NCBI RefSeq assembly: GCF_001894885.1
Contig: NZ_BCXB01000034.1
Span: forward strand, 1 to 38,769
Reading direction: 5' to 3'
Length of the DNA stretch: 38,769 bases
From: Rhodococcus marinonascens NBRC 14363
GTDB taxonomy: Bacteria > Actinomycetota > Actinomycetes > Mycobacteriales > Mycobacteriaceae
The first letter of the stretch is position 1. Each line of letters opens with the position of its first letter. The notes under the pieces were generated by a model. That model was not told where the DNA came from. It saw only the letters and a program-made list of their open reading frames with translations, and ran no database searches. This document shows, in pieces, positions 26,698 to 34,745 of this stretch. The position numbers were made by a program, and so were the translations under genes.

Positions 26698-27564
26698 ATG
26701 GCAAAGAACCCGTTGACTCTGCCGAAACCGCTGGTTGACAAGCTGCCGGTCCGGCTGGGAGGTTCCGGCGACGGCGTGGTCCCAGTGGTGCGCTTGCACG
26801 GAATGATCGCTCCGGGTGGCGCGGGCTTCTCTCGTGTTCTCAGCGCGGAATCCGTAGAGGAGCCTTTGCGGCGGGCGTTCACCACGCGCGGCGCGAAAGC
26901 CGTCGCGCTCTTGATCAACAGTCCTGGCGGTTCACCGACCCAGAGTGAATACATCGCCTCCCGCATCCGGCAACTCGCCACCGAGCACGAAGTGCCCGTG
27001 ATTGCGTTCTGTGAGGACGTCGCGGCGTCCGGTGGTTACTGGCTGGCGTGCGCGGCCGACGAGATCTACGCGACCGCGACCTCCGTCGTAGGCTCCATCG
27101 GCGTCATTTCGGCCGGCTTCGGGTTCTCCGAATTGATCGAGCGCCTCGGCATCGAACGGCGACTTCACTCGGCCGGGGAATCGAAAGCCCGCCTGGACCC
27201 GTTCTTCGTGGAGAAGTCCGAGGATGTCGAGTGGCTGAATACGATCCAGGAAGGCATCCATGACGAGTTCCGCGACTGGGTGGTCGGGCGGCGTGGCGAG
27301 AAGTTGAAGGCAGCTGGGGCGAACTTGTTCGACGGTGACGTCTGGCTGGGCCGCCGCGCCGCCGAACTCGGCATCGTGGATGGCGTCGGCACGCTGCGTG
27401 AGGTTGTGGAGAAGCGGTTCCCCGGCGCGAAGCTCGAAATGACCGAGGCTCGGCGCTCGCTCTTCGCGAAGCTGGGACTGCCCGCCGCCGGCTGGGACGA
27501 GGCCGCCGCCGCGATCGTCGGTGCGGCCAGTGCCCGCGTCGCCTGGTCGCGGTACGGCAGGTAG
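26698..27564 (+). CDS. S49 family peptidase (SppA-like)
   Basis: 288 residues, the short bacterial SppA/SohB form. The nucleophile Ser111 is in EDVAASGGYWLACAADEI and the lysine general base Lys163 in AGESKARLDPF. No N-terminal membrane anchor is visible, unlike E. coli SppA, so a soluble or peripherally bound signal-peptide peptidase is likely. A GSPGG-like INSPGGSPTQS motif is near 74-84. It ends 4 bases before the convergent membrane protein gene. Confidence 0.92.
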   Translation: MAKNPLTLPKPLVDKLPVRLGGSGDGVVPVVRLHGMIAPGGAGFSRVLSAESVEEPLRRAFTTRGAKAVALLINSPGGSPTQSEYIASRIRQLATEHEVPVIAFCEDVAASGGYWLACAADEIYATATSVVGSIGVISAGFGFSELIERLGIERRLHSAGESKARLDPFFVEKSEDVEWLNTIQEGIHDEFRDWVVGRRGEKLKAAGANLFDGDVWLGRRAAELGIVDGVGTLREVVEKRFPGAKLEMTEARRSLFAKLGLPAAGWDEAAAAIVGAASARVAWSRYGR

Positions 27565-27568
27565 TTAA

Positions 27569-29374
27569 TTACTTCGGCACTACAACGCCGACCGGTCCGA
27601 CGCCGATGCAGACGGATAGGTTAGGCGTGAGGGTGCTCACCCGTAAGCTCTGGCCCCCACCGATGAGGCGCACGAACACCGAACTCAGGCCGCGCTGCAC
27701 CGGCACCCGCACCGGGTCGCCGTCCTCCATCGCGACCGAGATTTCCCCGTCGGCGTCGGCCAAATAGTTGAGTTCCGCCGTCCACTCCCAGCCGATCAGC
27801 GGACCGTTGAGAGGGAGCGGCACGAAACTCCGCTGATCGACAAGGTACCCACAGTCCGGGACCGCGCCGGGCTCAATCGATCGCACCCACGTGACCTGGG
27901 CGTCGATCACAGAACCGTCGTCGTCGATCATCCGCAGGTCCGGAGTGCTGTCGGAGAACTCGGGGCGATCACGCAGTGGGCCGAGGAGCCGACTCACCAT
28001 GTTGTAGGGGTAGGCGACCGGCAGCAGTACCCAGATGGAGGTGGGCTGATCGAGGATCGGCGCGTCATTGTGTTCCGCGAGCGACGCACGCGCGGTCGTG
28101 AGGTAGTCGGTGGTCGGGTTCTCGTCCCAGCTCCGGGTGAACGTGTACGTCGACCACAGGCTGCTGGCGACGAACGCGGTGACGGCGGCAACCGCAACGA
28201 GCGGCCGAACCCGGATGGGGGCAGCGCTCCGATGAGGGGCGTGGGCGATCAAGGCGAAGGCGATCGCCAGGATCACCGCGGTGTCGGTGAAGTAGCGCAG
28301 GGTCTGTGCGAGTTCATAGGCGGTGTTGTCGCTCGATCGGGTGACGACCATCGCCGTCACCGACAGGAGGAAATATGCGGCCGTGAGGATCCACACTCCG
28401 ACGATGCGACGCTTGCGCCGCACGGTGGCAACCACAGCCACGACGAAGGCAACCCAGCCGGCCACCACCAGCATCGTCGAGGGGGCGGCCCATGCTGGGC
28501 TCGGGATCCAGCGCGCCCACGCCCATGGGCCACCGATGAGGGTGGGGAGAAGGCCCCGCGACGTGGCGTGATTGAACAATTCGAACGCGGCCACACCGTT
28601 CGGTCGCACCAACCGGGACTCAACCCAGGAGAGGTAGACCAAAGCCCACGTAGCGAGCACCACTGCCGACGCGATCCAGAGCGGTGCGCCCCGGCGCAGT
28701 GTTGAGAGTGCGCACTGGCGCAGCGTCGACTGGAAAGGCCGCTCGCGACTGTCGATATAGCTGAAGAGGGCCACCGTCGCGAACGCGACGAACGGAACCA
28801 GAACGGACTTCTCGAAGAACAGCAGCGACGCGATCAGCACGAGTGTGCCCGAGAACGCGTACCGCCGACGCCCCGTCCGACACAGTTCGAGTGCGTCGCC
28901 CGCCACCCAAGCGAGCGCGATCTGCAGCGGCAGCGCGTTGAGCGCGGCCGCCCACCACGCGAACGCAGGCAAGGTCAGTGGAGCGAAAAGGTACAGCGCC
29001 AGCGGGATCAGCAGGGCCGGCCGTGGGCCGAGGATCTTGCGCAACAACCGGAAGACCGCAAACGACGCGACCGCTTGCAACGCGACCATCGTCAACATCG
29101 GCAGTATCCATTGATACGGCGCGATCCGCGTCACGACTCCCGCGACCAGGAAGGCTCCCGGCATCAAGTGGCCGTCGTGGTCGTAGAGAAGAAGATCGCC
29201 GGAGAACAACGGGACGCTTGCACTGCGTCCGACGAGGATCAGGTCGTCCCAGTAGTAGCCGCCGCGACCGGCCACCCATGCCCGCACGAGCAGTTGTGCC
29301 GTGATGAGAACTGCCGCGACCTGGAGAACTCGGGTAGGCCCGACGTGCCACCGCGACCCGACATCTTCCATCAT
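27569..29374 (-). CDS. Large membrane protein, GT-C glycosyltransferase-like
   Basis: 601 residues with about ten hydrophobic segments, most in the first 420 residues, then a soluble C-terminal domain of ~180 residues predicted to be rich in beta strands. The first loop carries YYWDDLILVGR and DHDGHLMPGAF, the acidic D-D pattern expected of GT-C polyprenyl-sugar transferases, so a role in envelope polysaccharide or glycolipid assembly is plausible. No specific family is certain. ATG-ATG start. Convergent with the S49 peptidase gene. Confidence 0.75.
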   Translation of the reverse strand: MMEDVGSRWHVGPTRVLQVAAVLITAQLLVRAWVAGRGGYYWDDLILVGRSASVPLFSGDLLLYDHDGHLMPGAFLVAGVVTRIAPYQWILPMLTMVALQAVASFAVFRLLRKILGPRPALLIPLALYLFAPLTLPAFAWWAAALNALPLQIALAWVAGDALELCRTGRRRYAFSGTLVLIASLLFFEKSVLVPFVAFATVALFSYIDSRERPFQSTLRQCALSTLRRGAPLWIASAVVLATWALVYLSWVESRLVRPNGVAAFELFNHATSRGLLPTLIGGPWAWARWIPSPAWAAPSTMLVVAGWVAFVVAVVATVRRKRRIVGVWILTAAYFLLSVTAMVVTRSSDNTAYELAQTLRYFTDTAVILAIAFALIAHAPHRSAAPIRVRPLVAVAAVTAFVASSLWSTYTFTRSWDENPTTDYLTTARASLAEHNDAPILDQPTSIWVLLPVAYPYNMVSRLLGPLRDRPEFSDSTPDLRMIDDDGSVIDAQVTWVRSIEPGAVPDCGYLVDQRSFVPLPLNGPLIGWEWTAELNYLADADGEISVAMEDGDPVRVPVQRGLSSVFVRLIGGGQSLRVSTLTPNLSVCIGVGPVGVVVPK

Positions 29375-29455
29375 CGGTCCCCGAGATTACAGGGTTCGGC
29401 GAGATCACAAGTTCGGTGGAACCAGATCGCGCCGGACTGCGTCAGTACAAGTATC

Positions 29456-29471
29456 GGGGCGTTCTCGCCCC
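29456..29471. repeat. Small perfect hairpin GGGGCG/CGCCCC
   Basis: A 6-bp stem with a TTCT loop lies 15 bases before a much longer hairpin, in the divergent intergenic region between the GT-C-like and DUF4328 genes. It may be part of the same structured transcript. Confidence 0.45.
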
Positions 29472-29485
29472 GAAGGGGGTGGGGA

Positions 29486-29564
29486 AACGACGCTCGGTCC
29501 GGAGTTCTCGGGTTGCTTCGCGGGCAGCCCGAACTGGAGGGGTAATTCCGGGCCGAGCGTCGTT
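29486..29564 (+). ncRNA. Long imperfect hairpin, possible structured RNA
   Basis: An 18-base arm (29486-29503) pairs with 29547-29564 with 17 matches and one position that is G-U on the plus strand but A-C on the minus strand. Inside, CGGGTTGC pairs with GCAGCCCG (one G-U) around a TTCGCGG loop. The structure is better on the plus strand. It lies ~110 bases upstream of the divergent membrane gene and ~265 upstream of the DUF4328 gene. No T-run follows, so it is not a simple terminator. Candidate small RNA, leader structure or miniature inverted-repeat remnant; identity unknown. Confidence 0.45.
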
Positions 29565-29650
29565 CACCAGGCTGCGGTGTCAAATTGTCCACTGCTGTGG
29601 ACCGGCCGCTCGAACCTGTCAACAGTCACGGTTTCGAATACGCTCTGACC

Positions 29651-29712
29651 TGTGTATAAGCACCACTCACAACGGTCAAAACTGTGCATGAAGCTGTGGA
29701 AACTGTGGATAA
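29651..29712 (+). promoter_or_regulatory. Cluster of DnaA-box-like sites
   Basis: TGTGTATAA (29651) and TGTGGATAA (29704) match the DnaA box TTATNCACA exactly in complement. TGTGCATGA (29683) differs by one base and TGTGGAAAC (29695) by two. All are in the same orientation within 62 bases of an AT-enriched stretch. DnaA titration, a DnaA-regulated promoter for the DUF4328/glpQ operon, or chance are the options. Confidence 0.4.
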
Positions 29713-29829
29713 CTCCCGAATTCTTGTGTCTCAGCTCACATGTTTGGTTCACGCGGGAAGATTCGACAGTCGTCTGCCCGCATACCCAGGTCGTGGAAGA
29801 ATCGGCGATGTGAAGTGGGTGCGGAGGAC

Positions 29830-30750
29830 ATGAGCCTCATTCAAGTGTGCGCGCGATGCGCGGGCCGGTGGCCAGTCGTCGGTGCTCCGACGCAGTGGTG
29901 CCCCCGCTGCCACGGAATACTGCTTGCTCCGGTCCGGACAGACCAGTTCCTCCCACCGGATCGGCGAGGCTTCCGCTGGATTGCGCGGTCGCCGCTGCAG
30001 AGGGCCGGCCTTACGTCGGATTCATCGGCGCCGAGTCCCACACCGCGCTACACGGAAATCCCGCGGTGGGGGTTGCGCGATCGGGTCGAGATGCCTGCCG
30101 CACGCCGCAACTGGCCGGAACTGCTCGCCGACAAGGTGGCCGTCTTCCTAACTCTCACCGCGAGCCTCTACGGACTCGCAGTCCTGGCCGAATTGGCACG
30201 CTACGGCGTTCTGGTCCGCAACCGGACCCGGCTGATCGACCCGACGGTGCTTGCAGTGTCCGATTTCGCGGTGTTTGTGGCCCAGGTCGGCGGGACGCTA
30301 TTCGCGCTGCTGTCCGGAATCGGCGCAGTGTGCTGGCTGCTGCGGATTCGTCGTCGTACGTTCGACCGATCCGAGACGTCAGACCCACGGTCGATCGGCG
30401 AGGTGATCGTCGGGTGCGCCGTGCCTGGCCTGAATCTGGTGATGCCGGGGGTATTTCTACTCGAGGTGATCCGCAGGGATCCCCGTGCAGTCACGCTGGT
30501 CCGCGCCTGGTGGAGTCTGTGGGTCTTCGGAGCCCTGCTCGTCGTCTTCAACTGGTTCTGGCGCTCGCGACCCGGTCTTCAAATCATGGCCGACGGGGTG
30601 CTGCTGTCCGCGTTCACAGCACTGATCGCGTCCGTAACCGCTGTCCTGACCTTGATGGTCGTCCGAAGGCTCGAAGGCCGGACTGTGACGGGATCGAAGG
30701 GTGCCGTCACTCGCTGGGTGGTCGCCGACCGGGAAGCTCTCGCACCGTGA
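29830..30750 (+). CDS. DUF4328 membrane protein with N-terminal zinc ribbon
   Basis: About 306 residues from ATG 29830. GGAGG lies two bases upstream and a GTG at 29815 is possible. Two CxxC pairs (VCARC and WCPRC, ~6-30) form a zinc ribbon. Four or more membrane segments then follow in a DUF4328 pattern, with ARYGVLVRNRTRLIDPTVLA and NLVMPGVFLLEVIRRD. In mycobacteria the equivalent gene (Rv3843c) stands next to glpQ1, as here. Function unknown. Its stop overlaps the GTG of glpQ (GTGA). Confidence 0.85.
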   Translation: MSLIQVCARCAGRWPVVGAPTQWCPRCHGILLAPVRTDQFLPPDRRGFRWIARSPLQRAGLTSDSSAPSPTPRYTEIPRWGLRDRVEMPAARRNWPELLADKVAVFLTLTASLYGLAVLAELARYGVLVRNRTRLIDPTVLAVSDFAVFVAQVGGTLFALLSGIGAVCWLLRIRRRTFDRSETSDPRSIGEVIVGCAVPGLNLVMPGVFLLEVIRRDPRAVTLVRAWWSLWVFGALLVVFNWFWRSRPGLQIMADGVLLSAFTALIASVTAVLTLMVVRRLEGRTVTGSKGAVTRWVVADREALAP

Positions 30751-31511
30751 GCCCCGACCGGCGAGGACCCCTCGTGGTGGCGCACCGCGGCGCATCCGCG
30801 GCCCGGCCCGAACACACGCTCGCCGCGTACGAACTGGCGCTGGAACAGGGAGCGGACGGCCTTGAGTGCGACGTGCGACTCACTCGGGACGGCCACCTGG
30901 TGTGCGTCCACGATCGCACCATCGACCGCACCTCCACGGGTACCGGCGTCGTCAGTGAGATGACGCGCGACGAGTTGGCCGTTTTTAATTACGGCACCCC
31001 GGATGAACCGGCCGATCTCCTCGAACTCAGCGCTCTGATCGCGTTCACGCTGGACTGGTCTGCGCGACCGGTGAAGCTGTTCATCGAAACCAAGCATCCT
31101 GTCCGTTTCGGTGGCCTCGTCGAGAGCAAGGTGCTCGCCGAGCTGCATCGTTTCGGCGTCGGGTCGCCGCCGTCCGCCGACCATGCGCGTGCTGTCGTCA
31201 TGTCGTTCTCCGCCGGAGCGGTGTGGCGGATCAGGCGCTCGGCGCCACTGCTCCCGACGGTCCTGCTCGGCGAATCTGCCCGAGTCCTCGGCGGGGGAGC
31301 GGCGACGACGGTCGGGGCTACCGCGGTCGGGCCGTCGGTGAAGACCCTGCACGAGCACCCAGACATCGTCGACAGGGCCGCCGCCGCGGGACGTGCCACT
31401 TACTGCTGGACCGTCGACAGCCGCAGCGACGTCGAGTTGTGCCGCGAACTCGGCGTCAGTTGGGTGGCCACCAACTACCCCGGCCGCACCAAGAATTGGC
31501 TCGAATCCTGA
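30747..31511 (+). CDS. glpQ: Glycerophosphodiester phosphodiesterase
   Basis: 254 residues from the GTG in a GTGA overlap with the DUF4328 gene. The family signature is clear: VVAHRGAS (His13, Arg14), PEHTLAAY (Glu22), GADGLECDVRLTRDGHLVCVHD (Glu40, Asp42, His56) and FIETKHP. It hydrolyses glycerophosphodiesters to glycerol-3-phosphate and an alcohol. Slightly short of the ~270-residue mycobacterial protein but with the C-terminal GVSWVATNYPGR block present. No signal peptide. It is the last core gene before the island: 3 bases after its stop, partition-gene sequence begins. Confidence 0.93.
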   Translation: MSPDRRGPLVVAHRGASAARPEHTLAAYELALEQGADGLECDVRLTRDGHLVCVHDRTIDRTSTGTGVVSEMTRDELAVFNYGTPDEPADLLELSALIAFTLDWSARPVKLFIETKHPVRFGGLVESKVLAELHRFGVGSPPSADHARAVVMSFSAGAVWRIRRSAPLLPTVLLGESARVLGGGAATTVGATAVGPSVKTLHEHPDIVDRAAAAGRATYCWTVDSRSDVELCRELGVSWVATNYPGRTKNWLES

Positions 31512-31513
31512 CC

Positions 31514-31939
31514 CGGCCTGCGTCGAGGTTCGGCTTGATCCTCATCGACTGCCAGCCGAGCGTGGGCAAGCTGGTATCGAATGCTCTGATCGCAGCGACC
31601 GGCGTCCTGATCGTGACGGAGCCGAGCATCGACGCCAGTGCCGGCGTCGCCAACGTCATGGACACGATCGAGACCGTCCGCGAGCACTACAACCCCGACC
31701 TCGAAGTTCTCGGCGTGGTCCTCAACAAGGTCCCGCCGCGCAGTCGGGAAGCCGACTTCCGTGCCGCAGAGCTCGGCGACGCCCTCGGCGAGCGGCTCTG
31801 GGAGCCAGCCGTACCGATGCGGACGGTCCTCACCGAAGCCCGCGGCGCCCGCGATCCGATCCACTCGTACGGCAGCCGTGCCGCCGACCTGATCGAGATC
31901 TTCGACGAGTTCCTCACCCGCATCGTCAAGAAGGGATGA
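31514..31939 (+). pseudogene. parA: Truncated ParA ATPase, C-terminal half
   Basis: The open frame contains the ParA C-terminal half: LILIDCQPSVGKLVSNALIA (motif A' region), LIVTEPSIDASAGVANV, then VLGVVLNKVPPRSREADFRA and a terminal helix. The N-terminal ~100 residues with the Walker A KGGxGKT are absent, because the preceding sequence is the end of glpQ. There is no ribosome site; TTG 31535 is the nearest possible start. A partition ATPase without Walker A cannot hydrolyse ATP. It is followed two bases later by the RHH partner gene. Confidence 0.85.
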
Positions 31940-31941
31940 CC

Positions 31942-32199
31942 ATGCCCACCAAGCATCAACCGGCAGGCGCCTTCGGCGGCAAGAAGCTGACCAAGGCACC
32001 CGACACCGAAACCCACCCCCTCGCACCGAATAAGACGGAAGCCCCCGATGCCGAGCCGGCGAAGCTGACACAGTTCTCGGCCCGTCTCGACCCGGAACTC
32101 CTGCGCCAAGTGAAGATCGCCATCGCCACCCGCGGAACCACCCTGCAGGCCGCCACCGCCGAAGCCTTCGAACTCTGGCTGAGTCAAAAATCAAGCTGA
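31942..32199 (+). CDS. Ribbon-helix-helix plasmid partition protein
   Basis: 85 residues from ATG 31942, preceded by AAGGGATG. A disordered, charged N-terminal half (1-50) is followed by an RHH pattern at 52-83: LTQFSARLDPELLRQVKIAI, then ATRGTTLQAATAEAFELWL. It resembles small ParB-type centromere binders (ParG/omega type) that pair with ParA. The partner ATPase is truncated, so the pair is probably non-functional for segregation, but this protein could still bind its site and repress. An AT-rich candidate site lies just downstream. Confidence 0.8.
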   Translation: MPTKHQPAGAFGGKKLTKAPDTETHPLAPNKTEAPDAEPAKLTQFSARLDPELLRQVKIAIATRGTTLQAATAEAFELWLSQKSS

Positions 32200-32202
32200 A
32201 CT

Positions 32203-32224
32203 GCAAGGTTACAAACCTTTTTGC
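32203..32224 (+). terminator. Terminator after the partition genes
   Basis: GCAAGGTT-ACA-AACCTTTTTGC forms an AAGGTT/AACCTT stem with a 3-base loop followed by TTT, 4 bases after the RHH stop. A compact intrinsic terminator. Confidence 0.65.
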
Positions 32225-32241
32225 AATAAAGAAAACTTGCC

Positions 32242-32273
32242 AACAAGCAGGCTCGAGAACAAGCCGTCTTGTT
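32242..32273. repeat. AACAAG repeats, candidate parS-like site
   Basis: AACAAGC occurs at 32242 and again 16 bases later at 32258, and AACAAG-CCGT-CTTGTT (32258-32273) is a perfect palindrome. CTGCAA (32201) and TTGCAG (32277) flank the region. It is unusually AT-rich for this DNA and next to the RHH gene, as expected for a centromere site. Identity is inference. Confidence 0.4.
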
Positions 32274-32355
32274 AGGTTGCAGTCCAAAATCGCCCTGTCG
32301 GAATGCCTCACGTACAACTACCTCTGAACTTTGCCTTGAAGGAGTGCTGACCCGA

Positions 32356-33225
32356 GTGGCACGGATCTTCGACAACATCAAGTCCGACCTGGGCTCGCAT
32401 CTTCAACAGTCGCTGCAGATCTCGGAACGGATGGATGTTGCGGTTGGCTACTTCAATCTCCGCGGCTGGTCAGTATTCGATGCCTTGGTCAAGGAAAAGG
32501 TTGCTGCTGGCGCGGTCGGTCCGGTGGTACGAATCCTGATCGGGATGGTCATGACCGGACCGCAACAGGAGACCCTGGACGATCTCCAGGCCAGCGTCGA
32601 CGGCACACCACGTCCGGATGCGGACGCGAACACGGCCCGCGAACGTAAGGCGCATCTGCTCGAGCAGCTCCGCACACAGTTGATGCGGGGCCTGCCTACC
32701 AACGCCGACCGTGCCGCGTTGCAGTCACTGCGGGATCTGCTCGCCCAGGGCGCGGTGGAGATCAAAGTGTTCACCCGCCGCCCGCTGCACGGCAAGACCT
32801 ACATCTGCCACCGACAGGACCTGAACAACCCGATCACCGGGTTCGTCGGCTCCTCGAACCTCACCGCGCCGGGCCTGATCCACAACCTCGAACTGAACGT
32901 CGACGTCCTGGACACCTCCGGTGCCAAAGATCTGGCGCAGTGGTTTGAGGACCGCTGGAGCGACCGGTTCAGTCGGCCGGTCACCGCCGACGTGCTGGAT
33001 CTACTCGACGAGTCGTGGGTTCGCCGCGAACCTCGTCGGCCGTACGAGGTGCTCTTGAAGGTCTGCTACGACCTGTCCCGCGACGTGCGTGAGGGATTGG
33101 CCGAGTACTCGGTGCCGTCCGAGATCAGCAAGCAATTGCTCGAATATCAGGCCACGGCAGTGCAAACGCTGGCGCGGCGGATCATGACCAAACGCGGCAC
33201 CATGCTCGGCGACGTAGTCGGTCTC
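32356..33225 (+). pseudogene. N-terminal fragment of a PLD-type SF2 helicase
   Basis: GTG at 32356 with GAAGGAG about 11 bases upstream. Residues ~20-230 form a phospholipase-D-like domain with the HKD-type signature HGKTYICHRQDLNNP followed by GFVGSSNLTAPGL. The downstream part (LLEYQATAVQTLARRI, then MTKRGTMLGDVVGL) is the Q-motif/motif I lead-in of a SNF2/SF2 helicase. The reading frame runs on to 33324, but family likeness stops at ~33225, right before the G-K-T of Walker A, where unrelated sequence on the opposite strand begins. Such PLD-helicases occur in defence islands. This one has lost its motor. Confidence 0.8.
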
Positions 33226-33229
33226 ATTC

Positions 33230-33685
33230 CTACAAGCCGAGACCGTCGACCAGGCGCCCGAGCAGGCCGCGTTGTCTCGCGTCCGTCTGCGGTGGCGGGG
33301 TCGTGTCCGGTCGTCCCGTGGTGAGCATCGCGAGCGTGCGCCGTAGGTCGGTGATCTGCTCAGCACGCTCAGCGGCCAGGGTTTCGGCAACCTCGGCGCG
33401 ACGCTGTAGGTCCGCCATTTGTGCCTGCACCTCGGAGGTGGGCCGTGTGTCCTGGTGGCCTATGTCGTCGCCCTGGGGCACGTGGACAGCATCGGGGGGC
33501 GCTGGCCTACCCGGTGTCAGTCCGGCGTGCAGTAGCGCGGCGAGTGGGATCACCCAGACCCCAGCCGCATCTTTGTAGGCGCCACTGTCCCGCAGCTGGT
33601 CGAGGCGCCGCGTGATCGTCTTCCGCGATACTCGGCGCGCTTCGGCGGCCGCGGTCACTGTGAACATTTGCCCTGGGTTGGTCAC
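33230..33685 (-). CDS. Small HTH plus coiled-coil DNA-binding protein, plasmid type
   Basis: About 151 residues from GTG 33685, preceded by AGGGG; an ATG six codons on is also possible. An N-terminal helix-turn-helix (FTVTAAAEARRVSRKTITRR, ~7-30) leads into GAYKDAAGVWVIPLAALL, a winged/excisionase-like recognition part. A middle linker and a coiled coil (~95-130, MADLQRRAEVAETLAAERA) follow, ending in a Gly/Leu tail. This arrangement is common in actinomycete plasmid and integrative-element proteins thought to control replication or conjugation. The gene lies tail-to-tail against the truncated helicase fragment with only ~5 bases between. Confidence 0.7.
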   Translation of the reverse strand: MTNPGQMFTVTAAAEARRVSRKTITRRLDQLRDSGAYKDAAGVWVIPLAALLHAGLTPGRPAPPDAVHVPQGDDIGHQDTRPTSEVQAQMADLQRRAEVAETLAAERAEQITDLRRTLAMLTTGRPDTTPPPQTDARQRGLLGRLVDGLGL

Positions 33686-33768
33686 ACAACCCCTGCTCGG
33701 GTGTGACGTGACGGTAGTCCAACGGGGACGTGTCGCTAGGTCGGTGTCCTGCCCCACCCCGTCTGCTC

Positions 33769-34107
33769 TTAGTAGACGATGCCCTTGAGGGCCGACACCC
33801 GGACGGCGGGGTGCTCGGGTGTGTCGCCAGCCCACCGGGGGAACGGGATGAAGTGCACGGCGGCAGCGTACAAACCCGACTCGTCGGGAATACCGAACTG
33901 GATCGGGCCGGTCGGGGTGACCGGGAACGCGAGTTCGGGGTCGGTGAGTTCCGCCGTGGTTTCGGGGTCGGCCACCCAATCCATCGGGTCACGGTGGTTG
34001 AGCCACCTAGTGCGGTCCTTGTGTCCGTACACCGTCCAATTGATCCCCCATTCGATCAGTCCGGTGTCGTCATGGGCCGATCCTGCCTCGAGAGCCCCGA
34101 ACAGCAC
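33769..34107 (-). CDS. Hypothetical island protein, 112 residues
   Basis: GTG at 34107 directly follows AGGGGA, a close ribosome site. A soluble Trp/Pro-rich protein with GLIEWGINWTVYG near 17-29 and DPMDWVADPETTAELTDPEL in the middle. No family recognised; the composition resembles small phage or plasmid proteins. It lies upstream of, and on the same strand as, the HTH/coiled-coil gene (83 bp between), so the two may share an operon. Function unknown. Confidence 0.6.
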   Translation of the reverse strand: MLFGALEAGSAHDDTGLIEWGINWTVYGHKDRTRWLNHRDPMDWVADPETTAELTDPELAFPVTPTGPIQFGIPDESGLYAAAVHFIPFPRWAGDTPEHPAVRVSALKGIVY

Positions 34108-34145
34108 TCCCCTGGTGTGACGGGGTGGGGGGAACTACCTCCCGG

Positions 34146-34167
34146 ACTCTCGCGACACTCTCGCGAA
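34146..34167. repeat. Tandem 11-bp direct repeat
   Basis: ACTCTCGCGAC followed at once by ACTCTCGCGAA, 10 of 11 bases identical, lying ~40 bases upstream of the first hairpin leader. Possibly a regulator or iteron-type site. Confidence 0.45.
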
Positions 34168-34190
34168 TGTTTGAACCCTCCGCACCAAGT

Positions 34191-34221
34191 GGAACCAGCC
34201 CGAACTTAGCGGGCTGGTCCC
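34191..34221 (+). repeat. Leader hairpin, copy 1 of the duplicated cassette
   Basis: GGAACCAGCCCG and CGGGCTGGTCCC pair over 12 positions with one mismatch around a 7-base loop. Sixty-two bases further is the start of the first micro membrane protein. The following leader (about 34222-34255) shares AGTCTTCCAC and ACGAATTGCAA blocks with copy 2 at 35858-35942. Confidence 0.75.
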
Positions 34222-34283
34222 ACCTGGCAGTCTTCCACTCAACGAATTGCAACGCACCACCGACACCGACAGAAAAAGGTCCG

Positions 34284-34454
34284 ATGAAGAGGTTCATGAC
34301 ACCCATGTTTGGTGTGCTCCTGGCGTACACCGCCCTTACTGGTGTGCTCCTGGCGTACAACTTCACCCCTACCCGCGCGATCGTCTGGGGCATCGTCTGG
34401 GCGTTCACTGTGTTCTGGCTCGGTCGCAGAGAGCTCAGGAGGATAAACCGATGA
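34284..34454 (+). CDS. Micro membrane protein, copy 1
   Basis: 56 residues from ATG 34284 with AAAAAGG upstream. Two closely spaced hydrophobic segments (~8-27 and ~33-46) with the core VLLAYNFTPTRAIVWGIVW, then a basic tail RRELRRINR. Its paralogue at 35943 shares the VLLAYNFTPTRA-IWGI core. No family name is known to me. The stop overlaps the start of the following HTH gene (ATGA), as in copy 2. A phage or plasmid membrane peptide is likely; function unknown. Confidence 0.7.
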   Translation: MKRFMTPMFGVLLAYTALTGVLLAYNFTPTRAIVWGIVWAFTVFWLGRRELRRINR

Positions 34455-34660
34455 TCAAGTATCTGAGTCGCGGAGAGATCGCAGAGCATCTAGGCCTGAC
34501 CCTGTCCGCTATCAAGGGCTACGACGCTCGCGGCTACCTGCCAGAGGCTGACGCCAAGATCGGCCGTAACTTCGGCTGGCGTGTGGAGACCATCGACGAA
34601 TGGAACGCCAACCGGCCAGGTAGAGGGGCACGAACCGACCTCGACGACACGTCTCACTGA
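34451..34660 (+). CDS. Small HTH protein (excisionase/MerR-like), copy 1
   Basis: 69 residues in an ATGA overlap with the micro membrane protein. SRGEIAEHLGLTLSAIKGYD near 6-25 is a helix-turn-helix, followed by a GYLPEADAKIG wing and GWRVETIDEWNANRPGRGAR, the pattern of small excisionase/AlpA-like regulators in actinophages and integrative elements. It may regulate excision or the cassette itself. A broken copy begins at 36116. Confidence 0.8.
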   Translation: MIKYLSRGEIAEHLGLTLSAIKGYDARGYLPEADAKIGRNFGWRVETIDEWNANRPGRGARTDLDDTSH

Positions 34661-34745
34661 GCGCGTCTCACGTCCACGGTGCACCCCGAACGGGCGCCGG
34701 GTGGGTGAGTGGTCCTACATGTCGCCCTGTGCGTCGCTGTACGGC

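Noticed and set aside
29847-30746. Extension of the glpQ frame across the whole DUF4328 gene
   Set aside because: Composition is Arg/Pro/Gly shadow-like; the phosphodiesterase domain starts at the GTG at 30747.
31505-31560. tRNA or att site at the left edge of the island
   Set aside because: No cloverleaf or matching direct repeat at the right edge could be found by eye.
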